In this document: one piece after another, positions 12,353 to 23,428 of the stretch | Position numbering within the stretch: the stretch's first letter is position 1 | Layout of the letters: each line of letters starts with the position of its first letter | DNA from: Cladosporium sp. IMV 00045 | Taxonomy: Eukaryota; Ascomycota; Dothideomycetes; Cladosporiales; Cladosporiaceae | DNA length: 64,000 nucleotides | Direction: 5' to 3' | NCBI GenBank assembly: GCA_001931905.2 | Contig: MSJI02000094.1 | Location: forward strand, 88,833-152,832 | The notes under the pieces: model-generated | What the model saw: the letters and a program-made list of their open reading frames with translations, nothing else | Told to the model about the DNA's origin: nothing | Databases searched by the model: none | Made by a program: the position numbers and the translations under genes

Positions 12353-13633
12353 TGTCGAGATGGTGAGTTGAGAAAGGGTTATATTGGAGCAATTGATCGA
12401 AGAAAAGTCGAAAGGGGTACTGTCAAAGAGTTATTGTACTTCTTGATCGCGTTTGTTTGTGCAAGGGTTCCTACTTGCTATGTCGATAGTGTCGATTCTT
12501 ATAACATGCCTCCGAAGGTAAGGCCAAGATATTGGCTTGGCTGCTACGAAGCATCACGTCGTTCTTGAAGCTGGTCAGTCGTCATTTCTCTCAAGGGTTG
12601 TTTCGTTCAGTGAAGCTGAGTATGTAGGATCTCAAGCGAAGGATCATCCTGAAATGAATGGACCTTACTAGACACAGGGGAATATCTCATGCGACGTGAC
12701 GACCAGTATCATCCCGCAATAGATATGGCAAAACCCATGACGATCAAGTTGAACCATTCCGTAACGTGTATGGACGACTTTCCAAAGGATTTGGCCAATG
12801 CTCAATCCTACATGTTGGCAAAGGAGTGAGGCTGGGCATATGATGTCCCACAATGATCCAATGGTGGATCTGATCGCTTGGCTGTTACTGTTAAGTCACT
12901 CTGGGCTGCATAGCAAGGCCAATCCATAGCGCAATCATAGACAGCGATATCTATCGTCGCCTTCTGAGGAAGTAAAGGATCCGTGCCAAAAGGGAACCAA
13001 CAGGAACACGGCACGGCGATCACCGGAGTGATTGAGGCCTAAGGGCACTATATCTCTATGCAAGAAAAAGTGCTGAGATTGGGATGTCGGATGAGTTCTG
13101 GATCACCCCAGATGCTACCCTCCCAGTTGAAGTCGAGTACGTATTTTCACCCGTTGCTTTGGCGCGGACGGGCCATCTGAAATGCATATACTACTTCCAT
13201 TTGGTTGGTTGTAGGAAGCCAAGCGAATGTCGACTCCAACATATGTTGAATTCAGGAGTTGGTGCTCCGAACTGACCTTGCTAGGACTGTCGCACATAAA
13301 CTAGTTGGCGGACGCCGCAATGCCTATGCACGCCTTCATAGCATCAACGATTAAGTGCATGATGCAACATTTGAGTCGCCGCATTCAATCCCTTGGGTTT
13401 ACCAAGTGCTCCTTGGCCTCATCCTTGCTCAAATTAATTGTGTAGGATCCCAAAATCGCCAGACACGGAGACTGAGATCCAAGAAATCCTCCGGCTGTCG
13501 GCTGAATAAGACTTGTTGGGAGGAAGTGTCTATAAAGACGGTGGAGATAGGCGTTCGTCTGCTTCTCAATCACACCACAGCTCCAACGCTCGACGATCTC
13601 CTCATTCCCCAGAGACTCTCCAGCTACACCAAC
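12353..13633. other. intergenic, divergent promoter region, copy A
   Basis: A 1.3-kb spacer between the Cys-rich gene (-) and the secreted peptide gene (+). It aligns with 37751-39011. The short ORFs here are not preserved between copies. No gene supported. Confidence 0.5.
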
Positions 13634-13982
13634 ATGCGCCTCAACCTCCTCTGGCTTTCGACTCTCGCTGCGGCAGTCACAGCGAGCTCGACCCTTGTCC
13701 GCAGACAGCTTGAAGAATGCGGAAGCGGCGTGGACTCTAGAGCCGCCCCAGACATCGTGGGCAGCACCTACCCTGGTATGCATCCTCAAATGACACGACG
13801 TCGCCGGGTCTCAGAGCTAACGTGATCTCGAAGTCGGAAACACCGATTGTGAAGATGCATGTATCTTGACGGAGAGTGCCGACAATGGAAATAATGGTGG
13901 AGCCTGTGCGGGTTGGTGTGAGCCAGTTTTGGGAGGGCGAGTCGTGACCATGAGAGAATGCAAAGGGGAGAGCAGAGCGTAG
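13634..13982 (+). CDS. small secreted cysteine-rich protein (96 aa), copy A, effector-like
   Basis: Two exons, 13634-13775 and 13834-13982, give 96 residues. Signal peptide (MRLNLLWLSTLAAAVTASS) followed by a dibasic LVRRQ that could be a Kex2 site. The mature part is about 73 residues with six cysteines: LEECGSG, NTDCEDAC, GACAGWCEP, MRECKGE. The second exon was missed by single-ORF calling and is fixed by donor 'ctg|gtatgc' and acceptor 'cgaag|tcgg'. Copy B has the same structure and length and keeps all six cysteines, which supports coding. The size, secretion signal and Cys content fit an apoplastic effector or antimicrobial-type peptide. No family recognised. Confidence 0.7.
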
Positions 13983-15164
13983 CCAAGCCATTCGAGCATA
14001 CATATGCCATTGCTTCCATGAGCTGTCGACTTGGAAGCATTGAGTCTTCATATCAATGACGATCAGAAGCTATTTTCGTCAACATCCCAAATTTCCAAGT
14101 CCCGGTCATCTGTTGTCGACAGTAGCCATACAGGCCTCGTCAGGAACACACTTGGTTTTCGCCCAGGACCAGACACGCAAGCATCGTTCCGATGGAGCAG
14201 AAGGATGAGCTTCGCTACGTCCGGATGTAATGACCGAAAATGCCAAGCAATATCATTGTGAGCCATGTCGAGATAAGGTGAGGTCTGCCTGCGGTCGAAG
14301 CGGAGATAGATCGTCGAGAATAATGTGTAGCCAAAATACGGAGGTGCACCGGGAATCCTTCGTCTGCTGAGATATAGTTGCGGAGAATTGGTTGGCGGAG
14401 TGGAGTAGCCATAGAGAGGCCTGACAGGCGAATTGGCATCATGTGAAGAGCGTCACTTTTGTGATCTATCACAAACAAGAGCAGAAGAGAAGACAACAAG
14501 GCTACGAGAGTGGGGCGACATGGAGTGAGGCGGCCCGCTTTCGGTGGGTCATGAAATCCTTCGCGTTTCGTCGCTGGAGACTCATCACACACTACTCTGC
14601 ATCCCAACATAGGTTTCTTGGAGCCAAGCTGTTACCAATGATTAGCCAATGCGACGGTGTGCCATTAACGACCGATGGTAAAGGAGCGTTGTGCCTTGCC
14701 TTGGCCAATACGTATGACGAGTCCCTTTCAAGGAGACGTAGGAGGTTCGGCATCCATCGCGCGAAGGATGCAAGAAAACGAGTCACGAGACGGTAGCTTT
14801 GGAGGATAACTTCATCATACGACCAACTCGATTCCTATCACGGCGCCAAGGCCTGGTTCATTTCTTAGAAATGCCGTGGCTCTACGGTGCTGGGCCTCTG
14901 GCACATGCATTCTGCCTTCCTAAGACAAGATGGATGCTCTGGTGGATTCGACATGTCGGGTGCGCTTGCCAAGCCAAGACGACGGGGCGTAAGGCATATA
15001 TGAGAAGGATCATGACCTTGCCAATTTGCTGTTGATCTCATCTTGACCGAGTCGGTGACGCAGACGGGCCTGGTCTCTTCTCATTACAACTCCCATGAGC
15101 CAGGATTGACATTCACCCTAATTTTCTCTTCTTCAACGCCATAATCTATCTGGAAGCCAACATC
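13983..15164. other. intergenic, copy A
   Basis: A 1.2-kb spacer aligning with 39361-40558. A minus-strand ORF (14215-14610) is only partly kept in copy B and has no recognisable domain. No gene supported. Confidence 0.45.
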
Positions 15165-15928
15165 ATGTTATCTGCCCTGTTGCGCTTTTCATTGCTCTGC
15201 CTCGCGTCAGCGCAGATTGCATTCTCACAGTACGCGGATGGCTTTCTTGTGAGCGTCCAGTAGACTAATCATGGAACAGATCCAATTTGACGGTATACTT
15301 TTCGAGAGAGGAAGATGCCAGCTGTGAATCTTCCACAGATCATCCTGGCTTCACCATTCAAGGCATTCCATTACCGAAAGGCTTCTATGAACGCCAATGC
15401 TACGACCTAGTGGATTTATTTGCGAACAATTTCACCAACATCAGCAACCCAACGGAACCCCACCCCGGAGTTCCTAACTCGGGATCAGCCATTGCGAACG
15501 ACCCCAACAGGCTCAACGTGACGGCTTTGAACAGAGCCACCTTCGATGTCAATGCCAACTACTCTCGCATCTGGTATCAGCAAACCAACGAGAGCATGTA
15601 CGGGACGACGGCACCAGGAGAGATTGCTGCGAGACAGCTTTACGTTTATTCTGAGCGAAGTTGCGAGCAAGGCAAAGGTAATCCACCCGTGGATATCGGA
15701 GTGGTACCATATTACGGCTGGAATTGCCAGAGCGAAGCCGAAGGTGAATGCTATTCTACACCCGAAGAGATACAGAGCTTCAGCATTTCATCTGCTGCTA
15801 CATTCGAGGAAAATCATGGTGGAGATTGTTGGGCGATGGAGGCGAGAGGTTCTGCAGCGGACCTCAAGCCCGGATACTTCTTGGGTCTTGTTATGACGAT
15901 TACAGCTACGGCAGGGCTGGTGCTATAG
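15165..15928 (+). CDS. secreted GPI-type protein of unknown function, copy A
   Basis: Exon 1 is 15165-15229 and exon 2 is 15280-15928, with a 50-nt intron (gtacgc...ggaacag), 237 residues. Signal peptide MLSALLRFSLLCLASAQIAFSQ, then a domain with VYFSREEDASCESSTDH, ERQCYDLVDLF, several N-glycosylation sequons (NFTN, NVTA, NYSR, NESM), RSCEQGKGNPP, YYGWNCQSEAEGECYS and GGDCWAMEARG. The C-terminus (KPGYFLGLVMTITATAGLVL) looks like a GPI-anchor signal. Seven cysteines in the predicted mature part. Copy B is about 95% identical with the same intron. Extracellular or cell-wall location is inferred; function is unknown. Confidence 0.75.
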
Positions 15929-17125
15929 GAGGACTTTCCAAGATCAGACGTGAAATTGATCAATTGTTCGAAGCTTTGACTAAGGTTACCCACTGTCACG
16001 CATTAACTACATTGAGGCTTGGGAGAACAGATGCAAAACAGCATGACGGCCAGGATTACAGCTGGCAATGCAGCTCGTCAATAGTTGTCTCGAGGACTTC
16101 TAGCGAAGGATAGGGAGGAAGACTCATGGCAAGCGGGTGAGCACTTGTCAGTGACTAACTTTGAACAGGCCAGCTCGAAGCGTATCTTTGCTAGACCTCC
16201 ATCTTTGAGAAATCATCACATCTTACTTCATGTCTCATGAATTGTTGACGAGACCATGGGCAGCCGTGAGTCGCTACACTCACCGAACCCTCTTAACTCT
16301 GACAGAGAACGGGTCAGTCAGTTGACATTTCATCTATCGCTATTTCTGGCGTCTCGCTCCAACGATCAATTCCAGCAAGCGGCCAAGTACAATGGAACGC
16401 AACCCGCAGCAATGACTTCTCTCCAAGCCATACTGTCAGTCTAAGATATCCAAAGTTGCCCGCGGTCACCTTGGTCCACAATCAGCCTGAATGCGCGAGA
16501 TCTACCAATCTATCTGCGGAGATCGCCTATACCAGAGACATAGCGCCGAACGTGTCCAAAAGCTTCGACCTTTCCACATGTCTTAACATCAATGCCAATA
16601 TTCGCACGATCGCATCTCAACAATACACGTGCAGAACACTCATGAAGTATTGAAACTCTGCCTCTATCAATACCCGAAACACCATGCAAGCAGCTCAACA
16701 GCACAGCCTCTGCCCAGCATTGCCAATCGAGATTTTAGGATCCCATTCAGCTCGCTTACCTACTATAAAACGGTAATACGACCTAGTGCGCATCGAAGCG
16801 ACGGCAAGACAGCTAGAGAGGGTGCAGCAACATTATATCCAATACGAGGACTTCCATGCTCTATTCCTCCTACTGGTTAAATATCCTGGATGTTCCAGCC
16901 ATCTCTGGCCTCGAAAAGGTGAAGCGAGCTGACACTGCCAATTCGCACTGCATCCTTCGCGAGCCCATTTTGACGATGCATATTATTGCCTACTCGGACC
17001 TGCATGGCACATCATGCATTGGCGCCACCGCAGCACCCTTTATGTACTAAGGTTTGCTTCCTACCAGGAATGATCCTGTTCTTCGCATCCCGACTCACTA
17101 TTCTGGCGTGGACGTCTTCCCTACC
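15929..17125. other. intergenic, copy A
   Basis: A 1.2-kb spacer aligning with 41322-42499 with many substitutions and small indels. No conserved ORF or RNA gene seen. Confidence 0.5.
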
Positions 17126-18149
17126 ATGGCACACTTTATTGACGGCAAAGATTGTATGGTAAGCACCACCTCCCTTCATGCAATCTCTCACAGCTGCTTA
17201 GAATATTGAGAATTCAGATCTCGGAATGGATCCTCCTCATTGCCGCATACGCCATCGTCGGTCTCCGTCTGTACACGCGCCTCTTCGAGCAGCGCGCGAA
17301 GCTTCGCGTGTCCGAATGGATCCTCATCGTTGCCGCCATTGATGCCCTGGGTCTTATCATCTGCGAGTACGGCGCACCTCCCGACACACCATCACAAACC
17401 TCTCTAACCTCCCGTGTAGCACCGTGACCTACGACCTAGGCGTGATGGACGACTGGGCCCCTTCCGTAGCCCTGTCGAAAGTCAGCTTCGCATCCAACTA
17501 CTTCTACGACGTCGGCATGGGCTTCCCCAAAATGAGCATGCTCGCCTTCTACTGGGGGATCTTCCCGTCGCACCGTCGAGCCCTTCGCATGGCCGTGTAC
17601 GCCGTGACGGTCTACGTTTGCGTCGCCTACACCATCGTGCTCTGGATCGATACGTTCTACTGCGGCGTGCCGGTGAGCGTTCAGTGGTCGCAGGAAGAAG
17701 GTGCTTGTAGTGTTTTCTACGCGCCGATTCCGTTTTATTTCAACTTTGCGATGAATTTGTCGTCTTATGTTTTTGGTGAGTGGTCTGACATTAGCTGATC
17801 AGATTTGCGACTGACGGATGCATGGCAGTCTACGCATTGCCTCTGTTCCTCCTGCCCGGCATGAATAAGGAGCACAAGGGTGCCATTTACTTCACCTTCT
17901 CGCTTGGTATTATCCCGGCTTTGACTTGTATGATCCGCTTCATCGTTCTGAATATGGAGACTGGGCAGCCGAATCTTGTCTGTAAGTGATGGTAATTTGA
18001 ATACCTTGGGCATAGCTTCAAGATTGCTGACAGATCATGTGTTAGACATCCTGAGTATGGTCGAGATGGCTACTGCTCTCGCTGCGGTCTCGGTTCCTGG
18101 ACTGAAGCCTTTGCTGGATAGAAGGACTGCAAAGCGTCAGAGTATCTAA
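17126..18149 (+). CDS. fungal rhodopsin-domain integral membrane protein (PTH11/SAT4-like), copy A
   Basis: Five exons (17126-17158, 17218-17366, 17420-17775, 17829-17981, 18046-18149) give 264 residues with consistent phases. It has about six to seven hydrophobic helices: SEWILLIAAYAIVGLRLYTR, a second SEWILIVAAIDALGLIIC, KMSMLAFYWGIFP, AVTVYVCVAYTIVLWIDTFYCG, PFYFNFAMNLSSYVF, YALPLFLLPGMN and AIYFTFSLGIIPALTCMIRF. The motif around W-DTFYCG...W resembles the fungal rhodopsin-domain family of uncharacterised seven-helix proteins. The N-terminus is short, with no CFEM domain. The two SEWIL(L/I)-AA segments look like a local duplication in both copies. Plasma-membrane sensing is a family-based guess. 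Confidence 0.8.
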
Positions 18150-18423
18150 GATAAGATAAGCTACGGGCGAGTCTTGGTAGTTCTAAAATCAGCTTTCTCG
18201 CCATTTTTGTCGTTTCGTGTGTACCTATCTGTGCACGCCGCACGTGAATGCATCGATTAGGAGGTTGAGGCGCAAAGAGAGAATGGTTTTGCATACTACG
18301 ACGACTGAACAGTAGCACCTCCAATTAATTAACTTATTTACGAAACAACGCTAGGGAGGATTCTCCCGACGTTAATCACTTTTGTTAAAGGGTAAACTTC
18401 TGTCTCCGCTCCATGTGGTCTCC

Positions 18424-19369
18424 TCAGAGCATGTTACCCTTGTTCTGCTTCTTGTCAAGCTTGTAGTTCTTCCACAGCAGGATGCCAGGAATGGCAATGG
18501 CCAGAACACAAGTAGCAGCGACACCGCCCCACTTTTGCACCTCGCTTGAAGCGTAGTTCGCAGCATTGCGCTCAGGGGTGCCAAGAGCGTATCCTGTCGC
18601 GGTCACATATCCACCAAGCAGAAGCTCGTTAACAGTGCTTTCGCTGCCGGGCGGGAGCTTTCTAGCAGCGGCCTCGGGGAAGACCTTGTTGTAGATGGCC
18701 GCAATGACAGCGGAGCCGATGGCTTGACCGACGCTGCTGAAGAGACCGAGGAGGGCCAGAACCATAGGCACGCCTTCACGGTCGCAAGCAGCCATTGCTG
18801 CAATCTGGTGGCCGATCACAAGCGTGCCGCAACCAAAGGCGATGAAGAGTTGACACATCACAATGAACCCGATGCCGCTTCCGCTATCTTGGCCACGGAA
18901 GTGAACTGTCAGACCGGCGCCCAATATTGCGAGCGGTAGGCCGAAGCAGAGGCACTCGTATTTGACGCGCCTGGAATAGCGGATCCACACGCCAAAGACT
19001 ACTCCCCAGAAGCAAGAGCCGACGTTGTAGATCTGCAGCATGTAGCCAGAGTTCGAGTAAGACAGATTATACACGGTCAGCATAAACTGGTTGAAGTAAG
19101 ATTCCCAGCAGTAGAAGCTGAACTGATAGGCGATCGCCACCATGCAAGCGCCAACGACGGTGCGCTGCTTGAAGAGCTCCCAGCGGATGAAGTGGGTCCG
19201 AGCACAATACTTCTCCCAGATGGCGAAGACAGGAAAGAGCAAAAGGCCGATGACAATCATGGCGATGAAACCAGCGCTGCCGTAGGTCAGACGAGCGTTA
19301 GTTTGCAAGCTGAAGGGCAGTAGGAAGAGGACGAAAGCGGCCATGATGAGCAGAGCACCAACGATGTCA
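18424..19369 (-). CDS. siderophore-iron MFS transporter gene 2, copy A, 5' part lost in assembly gap
   Basis: Only the C-terminal 315 residues are present, from DIVGALLIMAAFVLFLLPF to the stop at 18424-18426. The sequence runs straight into the N gap at 19370. Over this length the protein is identical to copy B (43794-45723), with only silent base differences such as cag/caa and gcg/gca. By comparison about 290 residues and two introns are missing. Continuing the frame through the gap gives a false fusion with PIL1. Family and role are as for copy B. Confidence 0.85.
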
Positions 19370-19389
19370 NNNNNNNNNNNNNNNNNNNN
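19370..19389. other. assembly gap (20 N)
   Basis: Twenty consecutive N. The left side ends inside the copy A MFS gene and the right side begins inside PIL1, both on the minus strand. The true distance must hold at least the MFS 5' half (about 1 kb) and the PIL1 3' half (about 0.5 kb), so the gap length is nominal and adjacency is unproven. Confidence 0.98.
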
Positions 19390-20119
19390 CAGCGACGAGA
19401 GACTCGGCCTCGGCGCGGACAAGCTCCTGCTCGAGAACAACAATCTTGGGGCTGTTGGGCTCCTTGTACTTGAGCTGGGCAATCTGGTCGGTGATCTTCT
19501 GCTTGCCTGGAAGGGTGCGTCAGTGGCTGTGGCGGTGTGACCTTGCGGGTGGAACAAGAGCTTACGGTCTCTGCTAGGCTGGACGGAAGCCTCAATGTTG
19601 CGAACGCTCTTGATGGTGACACGGTACTGGTCGTAGCGGTCGACGAACTGGTCCTCCAGCTCACCGATCTCGTAGATGAGCACACCGAGCTTGTCGGTGA
19701 CATCCGAGACGTCGTCGTCGAGACCCTCACCCCAGATGGAGAGTTGTTGCTGCGCCGATCGTCAGATGTTTGTTGTCTCTTGCATTGATGTGTTGAACTT
19801 ACTGCAACCTCCATGCGCTCACGGCCGACGAGCTCCATGGAGCGCATAACGTTCTTCTCCATCTTCACGAGCTGGGAGAGCTTCTTCGCAAGATCGGGGC
19901 CGAAAGCACCGGGGTGGACAGATTTGCGGAAGTTGTGGCCTGTACATGATGGGGTAAGCGTCTTGTTGGTAGTGCTGAGAGGATGCTGCGCGATCACATA
20001 CCAATGTTGGCCTTGCCAAACAGCCTACCGGCCTTGGTGGAGGAAGAAGGCGGCGGGGGGTTCTGGATCTGCGACGCCGTAGGGGCGCGCGACTGGCGCA
20101 TGGAGTAGGTGCGGTGCAT
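19390..20119 (-). CDS. PIL1: eisosome core protein Pil1/Lsp1, 3' half missing at gap
   Basis: Exons 20002-20119, 19803-19939, 19566-19749 and 19390-19505 (or 19506) encode the first 185 residues of a Pil1/Lsp1 eisosome protein, normally about 300-350 residues. Seen: MHRTYSMRQSRAPTASQIQN at the start, NPPPPSSSTKAGRLFGKANIG, then GHNFRKSVHPGAFGPDLAKK, LVKMEKNVMRSMELVGRER, LSIWGEGLDDDVSD and YEIGELEDQFVDRYDQYR. These make the BAR-domain helices that curve the plasma membrane beneath eisosomes and bind PI(4,5)P2. The early introns are standard for the family. The sequence stops at the N gap. It is a housekeeping gene, unrelated to the neighbouring cluster. Confidence 0.92.
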
Positions 20120-22487
20120 GTTGGCGGTATTGGTGTTGTTTGGAGGTGATGTGTGTTGTGTGTTGGTGTATCAAGAAGGATGGGGTTGGTGTAGAGTAGG
20201 AATGAGAAGAGAGGTATTGTCACGATAACGAAGGAAGAAGGCGGCAGAAATGGAATCGAGGTGGAGTGTTGTATGTGATGATTGGGTTTTGGTTGTCCGT
20301 GCGGTTGGACGGGCTAGGAGAGCTACAGCGCACTACGTCAACGAGGTGACGATCTTGACCCGGTGGCTTTCTGGTTGCGGAGAACGGGTTCAGTAGTGTC
20401 ATTTGAGCCACTGCAAATCGTGCCTGTGCGCGTGAATGCTTCTCTTTGCAACTGTTATTTGTCCATGATGATGCGACACAGGGATCTTGGATGGTAGCTG
20501 CTAATCAATAATCCCATCACGGCGGGTGCATCGTCTTGTGGGAAAGCCATCATCTATCGAGCAATCTGGCAATCTGGCAATCCTCCACACGATGAAAATC
20601 AACAATCCACCTCCACGAGATATCAACATGCATGACAACCCAGCGATCGCCTGTTCTAGACATGCGACTCTGCTCGTGCTGCTGCGGCAACGCCGGCAAC
20701 CCTGAACACACCGAGCACACTCATACTTCGCTCTCTCCCGCGCGCGTTTCTCTTTCACTCGCGGAGCCTCTCCCAAACGACGTCATCTGCTAAAGTCTAA
20801 ACAAATTATCACGACAAGGCGAGACGAGACCAGAGCACAGCTCCGACAGCCCAGCGGTCCCTTCTCAGCCCTTTCCTGCCCTTACATCAATTCCACCGCG
20901 CCGAGGGAGCGCACTAAGCCGACTTTCACTTTCCCACCGCCTGATGCTAGTAGAAACCGCTGCTTTGGCTGCGCCTCGCTCGAAACTCTGTACTTGTCTC
21001 TCCTGAAATCCTATTCAAATTCATGAAAACAATGGGAAACATGGTGAGTGATCTGGTGGGTTTACCGGGGCAATTGCGCATTCTACGTCCAGAATGCCAT
21101 TGCCATTAATGCTGCGCTGCCTGTTGCACCACTGCGTAATCGTGAAACTCATCCCATCTCATCTTCTTTGAATCCACGACAGTGTGTTTCCGATCTTCGT
21201 GTCAACAAACAAGATACCTGTCATCTTACAGGCTTTGATGATCGGCGTTTCGAATCCTCCACTCCCAATAGCAAATGCTGTTTATGGCATCAGAGCTGCT
21301 GATACGAGCCTAAGAGCGAACTTCAAGACTCTCATACCTACTCTCTCAGCGGTTTAGGATGCATTACGATTCATTACTACTCAAATCATCACCGACCAAG
21401 CACGAATCTCATTGTCATCCTCATAACCTGCGCTCCCACACTCAATAACGCGATGGCACTTCCTCTAGGCTCTGATTATCTCACCGCGTCGCTGCTGCGA
21501 GCTTCAAACCGGCAGTAGATACTGAAAATGAGCTCACGTAACGCCAACCACACTGCCGTTGGCTCCCTTCGAAGCTTTGAAATGATTGATAGCCTGACCT
21601 GGAGCGCTATCTCCCTCTCTCTCTCTTTTATCAGCTGTGCTCATTGACAACTCCAATCCTTGGCCTGGTGGTAATACGTTGTAACTCCGACCGCTCCTCT
21701 ATGTCTTTCTTCATTAGGACCTCTCTTGAATCTTAAGATACCCGCTAACAAATAAATCACCATGCTAGCATTTTTCTCGCTATCTACTCGTTGCCACTTC
21801 CATCGAGCACAGTTAAATATCACTCTTAGAAGAAACAGAAACTTGGTGGCTCGAATTCGAAGGATCCCCGTCTCGAAGGATTCATTCAATTCGCTATTCT
21901 TAGAGAGCTGAGACGAGGGGTCGGCTAGGCACCCCACCTGCGCTCTCTCTCTTTCTCATCCTGTTATCATTAATTTTTCCTTTTATTCTTCAGCTATTTG
22001 TTCCAGAGTTGTGCGCTTACGGCCGCGAATTCTGACTTGCACGTGGCGATTGACACGATATAACAGCAAGAAATATCATCGCGAATCCACCGAATCCCCA
22101 TAAAGACTTCGAGTTCGGTGCCACCTGTTGGGGTACCTGTAACGGCCAGACTGGAAAAGGAAAAACAGGATCAAGATTCCCGTATCTCCCGCTTTGAAGC
22201 TCAGAGACCCTACCACTTTTTCAACAAAAGCGAAAAGAGTGCGAAATTCCCGAAATCGCGGTTTCTCGCACCGTTACTGGAAAAGGCAAACAGACGGTAG
22301 CAGGACAGACAGACGGGTGAAACCCCCACTCCTCTCGGTTCAGAAAGACAACCTTCGACCAAGAAGGAAAACATCCCAGGAGTAGTTCTCGACCACACTC
22401 GGCACGCCGCGCGCCATTTCACGGTGAAAAAAGCAAAAAGACCCAAAGCTGGCCACCGCCACCGACATCCTCAGAGAAAAAGAAACC
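20120..22487. other. long intergenic region upstream of PIL1
   Basis: About 2.4 kb without a supported gene. The first 300 nt are the PIL1 promoter and leader, with CT/GA-rich tracts. Later stretches have short ORFs with no domain or codon pattern. No tRNA or repeat recognised. Confidence 0.5.
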
Positions 22488-22844
22488 ATGCCCTCCCTCC
22501 GCGCCTGCTCCGCCCCTCAATCCCCCCTCACCAACACTCCCACCAGCACCTCAAACGACAACAGCGCTTCAACTTCCACCCCCGGCGACGGCTGCGCTTC
22601 CTGCAACAACGCGGGCAAGTACGGGCGCGGAGAGAGCGTTTGCGGGCATTGTGGGAGGTGTCATGGGTGCGGGAGTAGTAATAATGGGATTGGGCCGTTG
22701 CAGGCGGTGTATTTTGGCGTGAGGGGGTTGGTGGGGAAGATGGGGAGGAAGGAGGAGGGAGGTGGTGAGGGAGGTGATGCTGAGGATGGGGGGAAGAAGG
22801 GGGAGGGGGAGGGGAAGGGGGAAGGGGAAAGGGAGGGGAAGTGA
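22488..22844 (+). CDS. small CxxC-rich hypothetical protein
   Basis: An uninterrupted 118-codon frame with a good start context (gaaaccatgc). The N-terminal third is Ser/Thr/Asn-rich. The centre has a compact cysteine cluster: GDGCASCNNAGKYGRGESVC, then CGHCGRCHGCGSS, with CxxC pairs suited to zinc or metal binding. The C-terminal 40 residues are low-complexity Gly/Glu/Lys from a purine-rich tract and may not be structured. No family recognised. The cysteine core is the best argument for coding; the tail may be over-extended. Confidence 0.4.
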   Translation: MPSLRACSAPQSPLTNTPTSTSNDNSASTSTPGDGCASCNNAGKYGRGESVCGHCGRCHGCGSSNNGIGPLQAVYFGVRGLVGKMGRKEEGGGEGGDAEDGGKKGEGEGKGEGEREGK

Positions 22845-23428
22845 TTGGGTGGGAATAATGCTTTTTGTTATTTTTGTCGATGGTGCAGGTTCGCTTGTCT
22901 CAAAAATAGAAAAAAGGATGATTTGGGAATGATGAGCCTGTTCCTGGAGGAAAGTATCTAACTTTTATGGTGGGAAGGGGAACGGAGGTAAGAAGACTTG
23001 GGGGGGGGGGCGTGATTTTGTATTCTATCGTTGATGGAGCAAGTTGAACTTGTTGATATTTGGGCCTAAGCTTGGTACAATGTTCTTTGAGAAAGTGGCT
23101 CTGAATTGTGATCTTGGCAGTTTCACGGTCATTATCTTGATTTGTCAAAACCTCGCTGGGCAACCTCGCTGGGCAACCTCGCTTTGCTGTTGCAATCCAC
23201 CATGGGACCACTTTCGTCTTCTTGGGAGTCGAGGCAGTCCTGACCGTTTGAAGGTGGCTGCGCTTGCATGTGCGAAGAATGATCTTGAAGCACTCGCAAG
23301 TCGTGGTGAAGGACTACCGTACTGAGGCACGTGCTTGTAAATGCTGCAAACTTCTTGTTCTGTCTGATTTATGCAAAGTCTATGTTTAATCACTGAAATG
23401 CAACCAAGCGTCCGCAACCTCCTGTGCA
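22845..23428. other. intergenic with homopurine and G-run tracts
   Basis: Follows a G/A-rich tract. It includes a run of ten G near 23001-23010 and a short tandem 'cctcgctgggcaa' near 23151-23180. No gene seen. Confidence 0.5.

Noticed and set aside
14215..14610. Minus-strand ORF of 131 codons with a hydrophobic stretch
   Set aside because: The copy B equivalent is shorter with a different end, changes are not codon-like, and no domain is recognised.
15230..15279. Alternative 31-nt intron starting at 15249 in the GPI-type protein gene
   Set aside because: Too short for a fungal intron. The 50-nt intron from 15230 keeps the frame and suits both copies.
18424..19997. Long chimeric ORFs running through the N gap (419 and 236 codons)
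   Set aside because: They join PIL1 and MFS sequence only because N is translated as X. Each half matches a separate known family.
22700..22850. Purine-rich tract as a possible satellite or origin
   Set aside because: Simple low-complexity G/A sequence with no repeat unit or other supporting feature.
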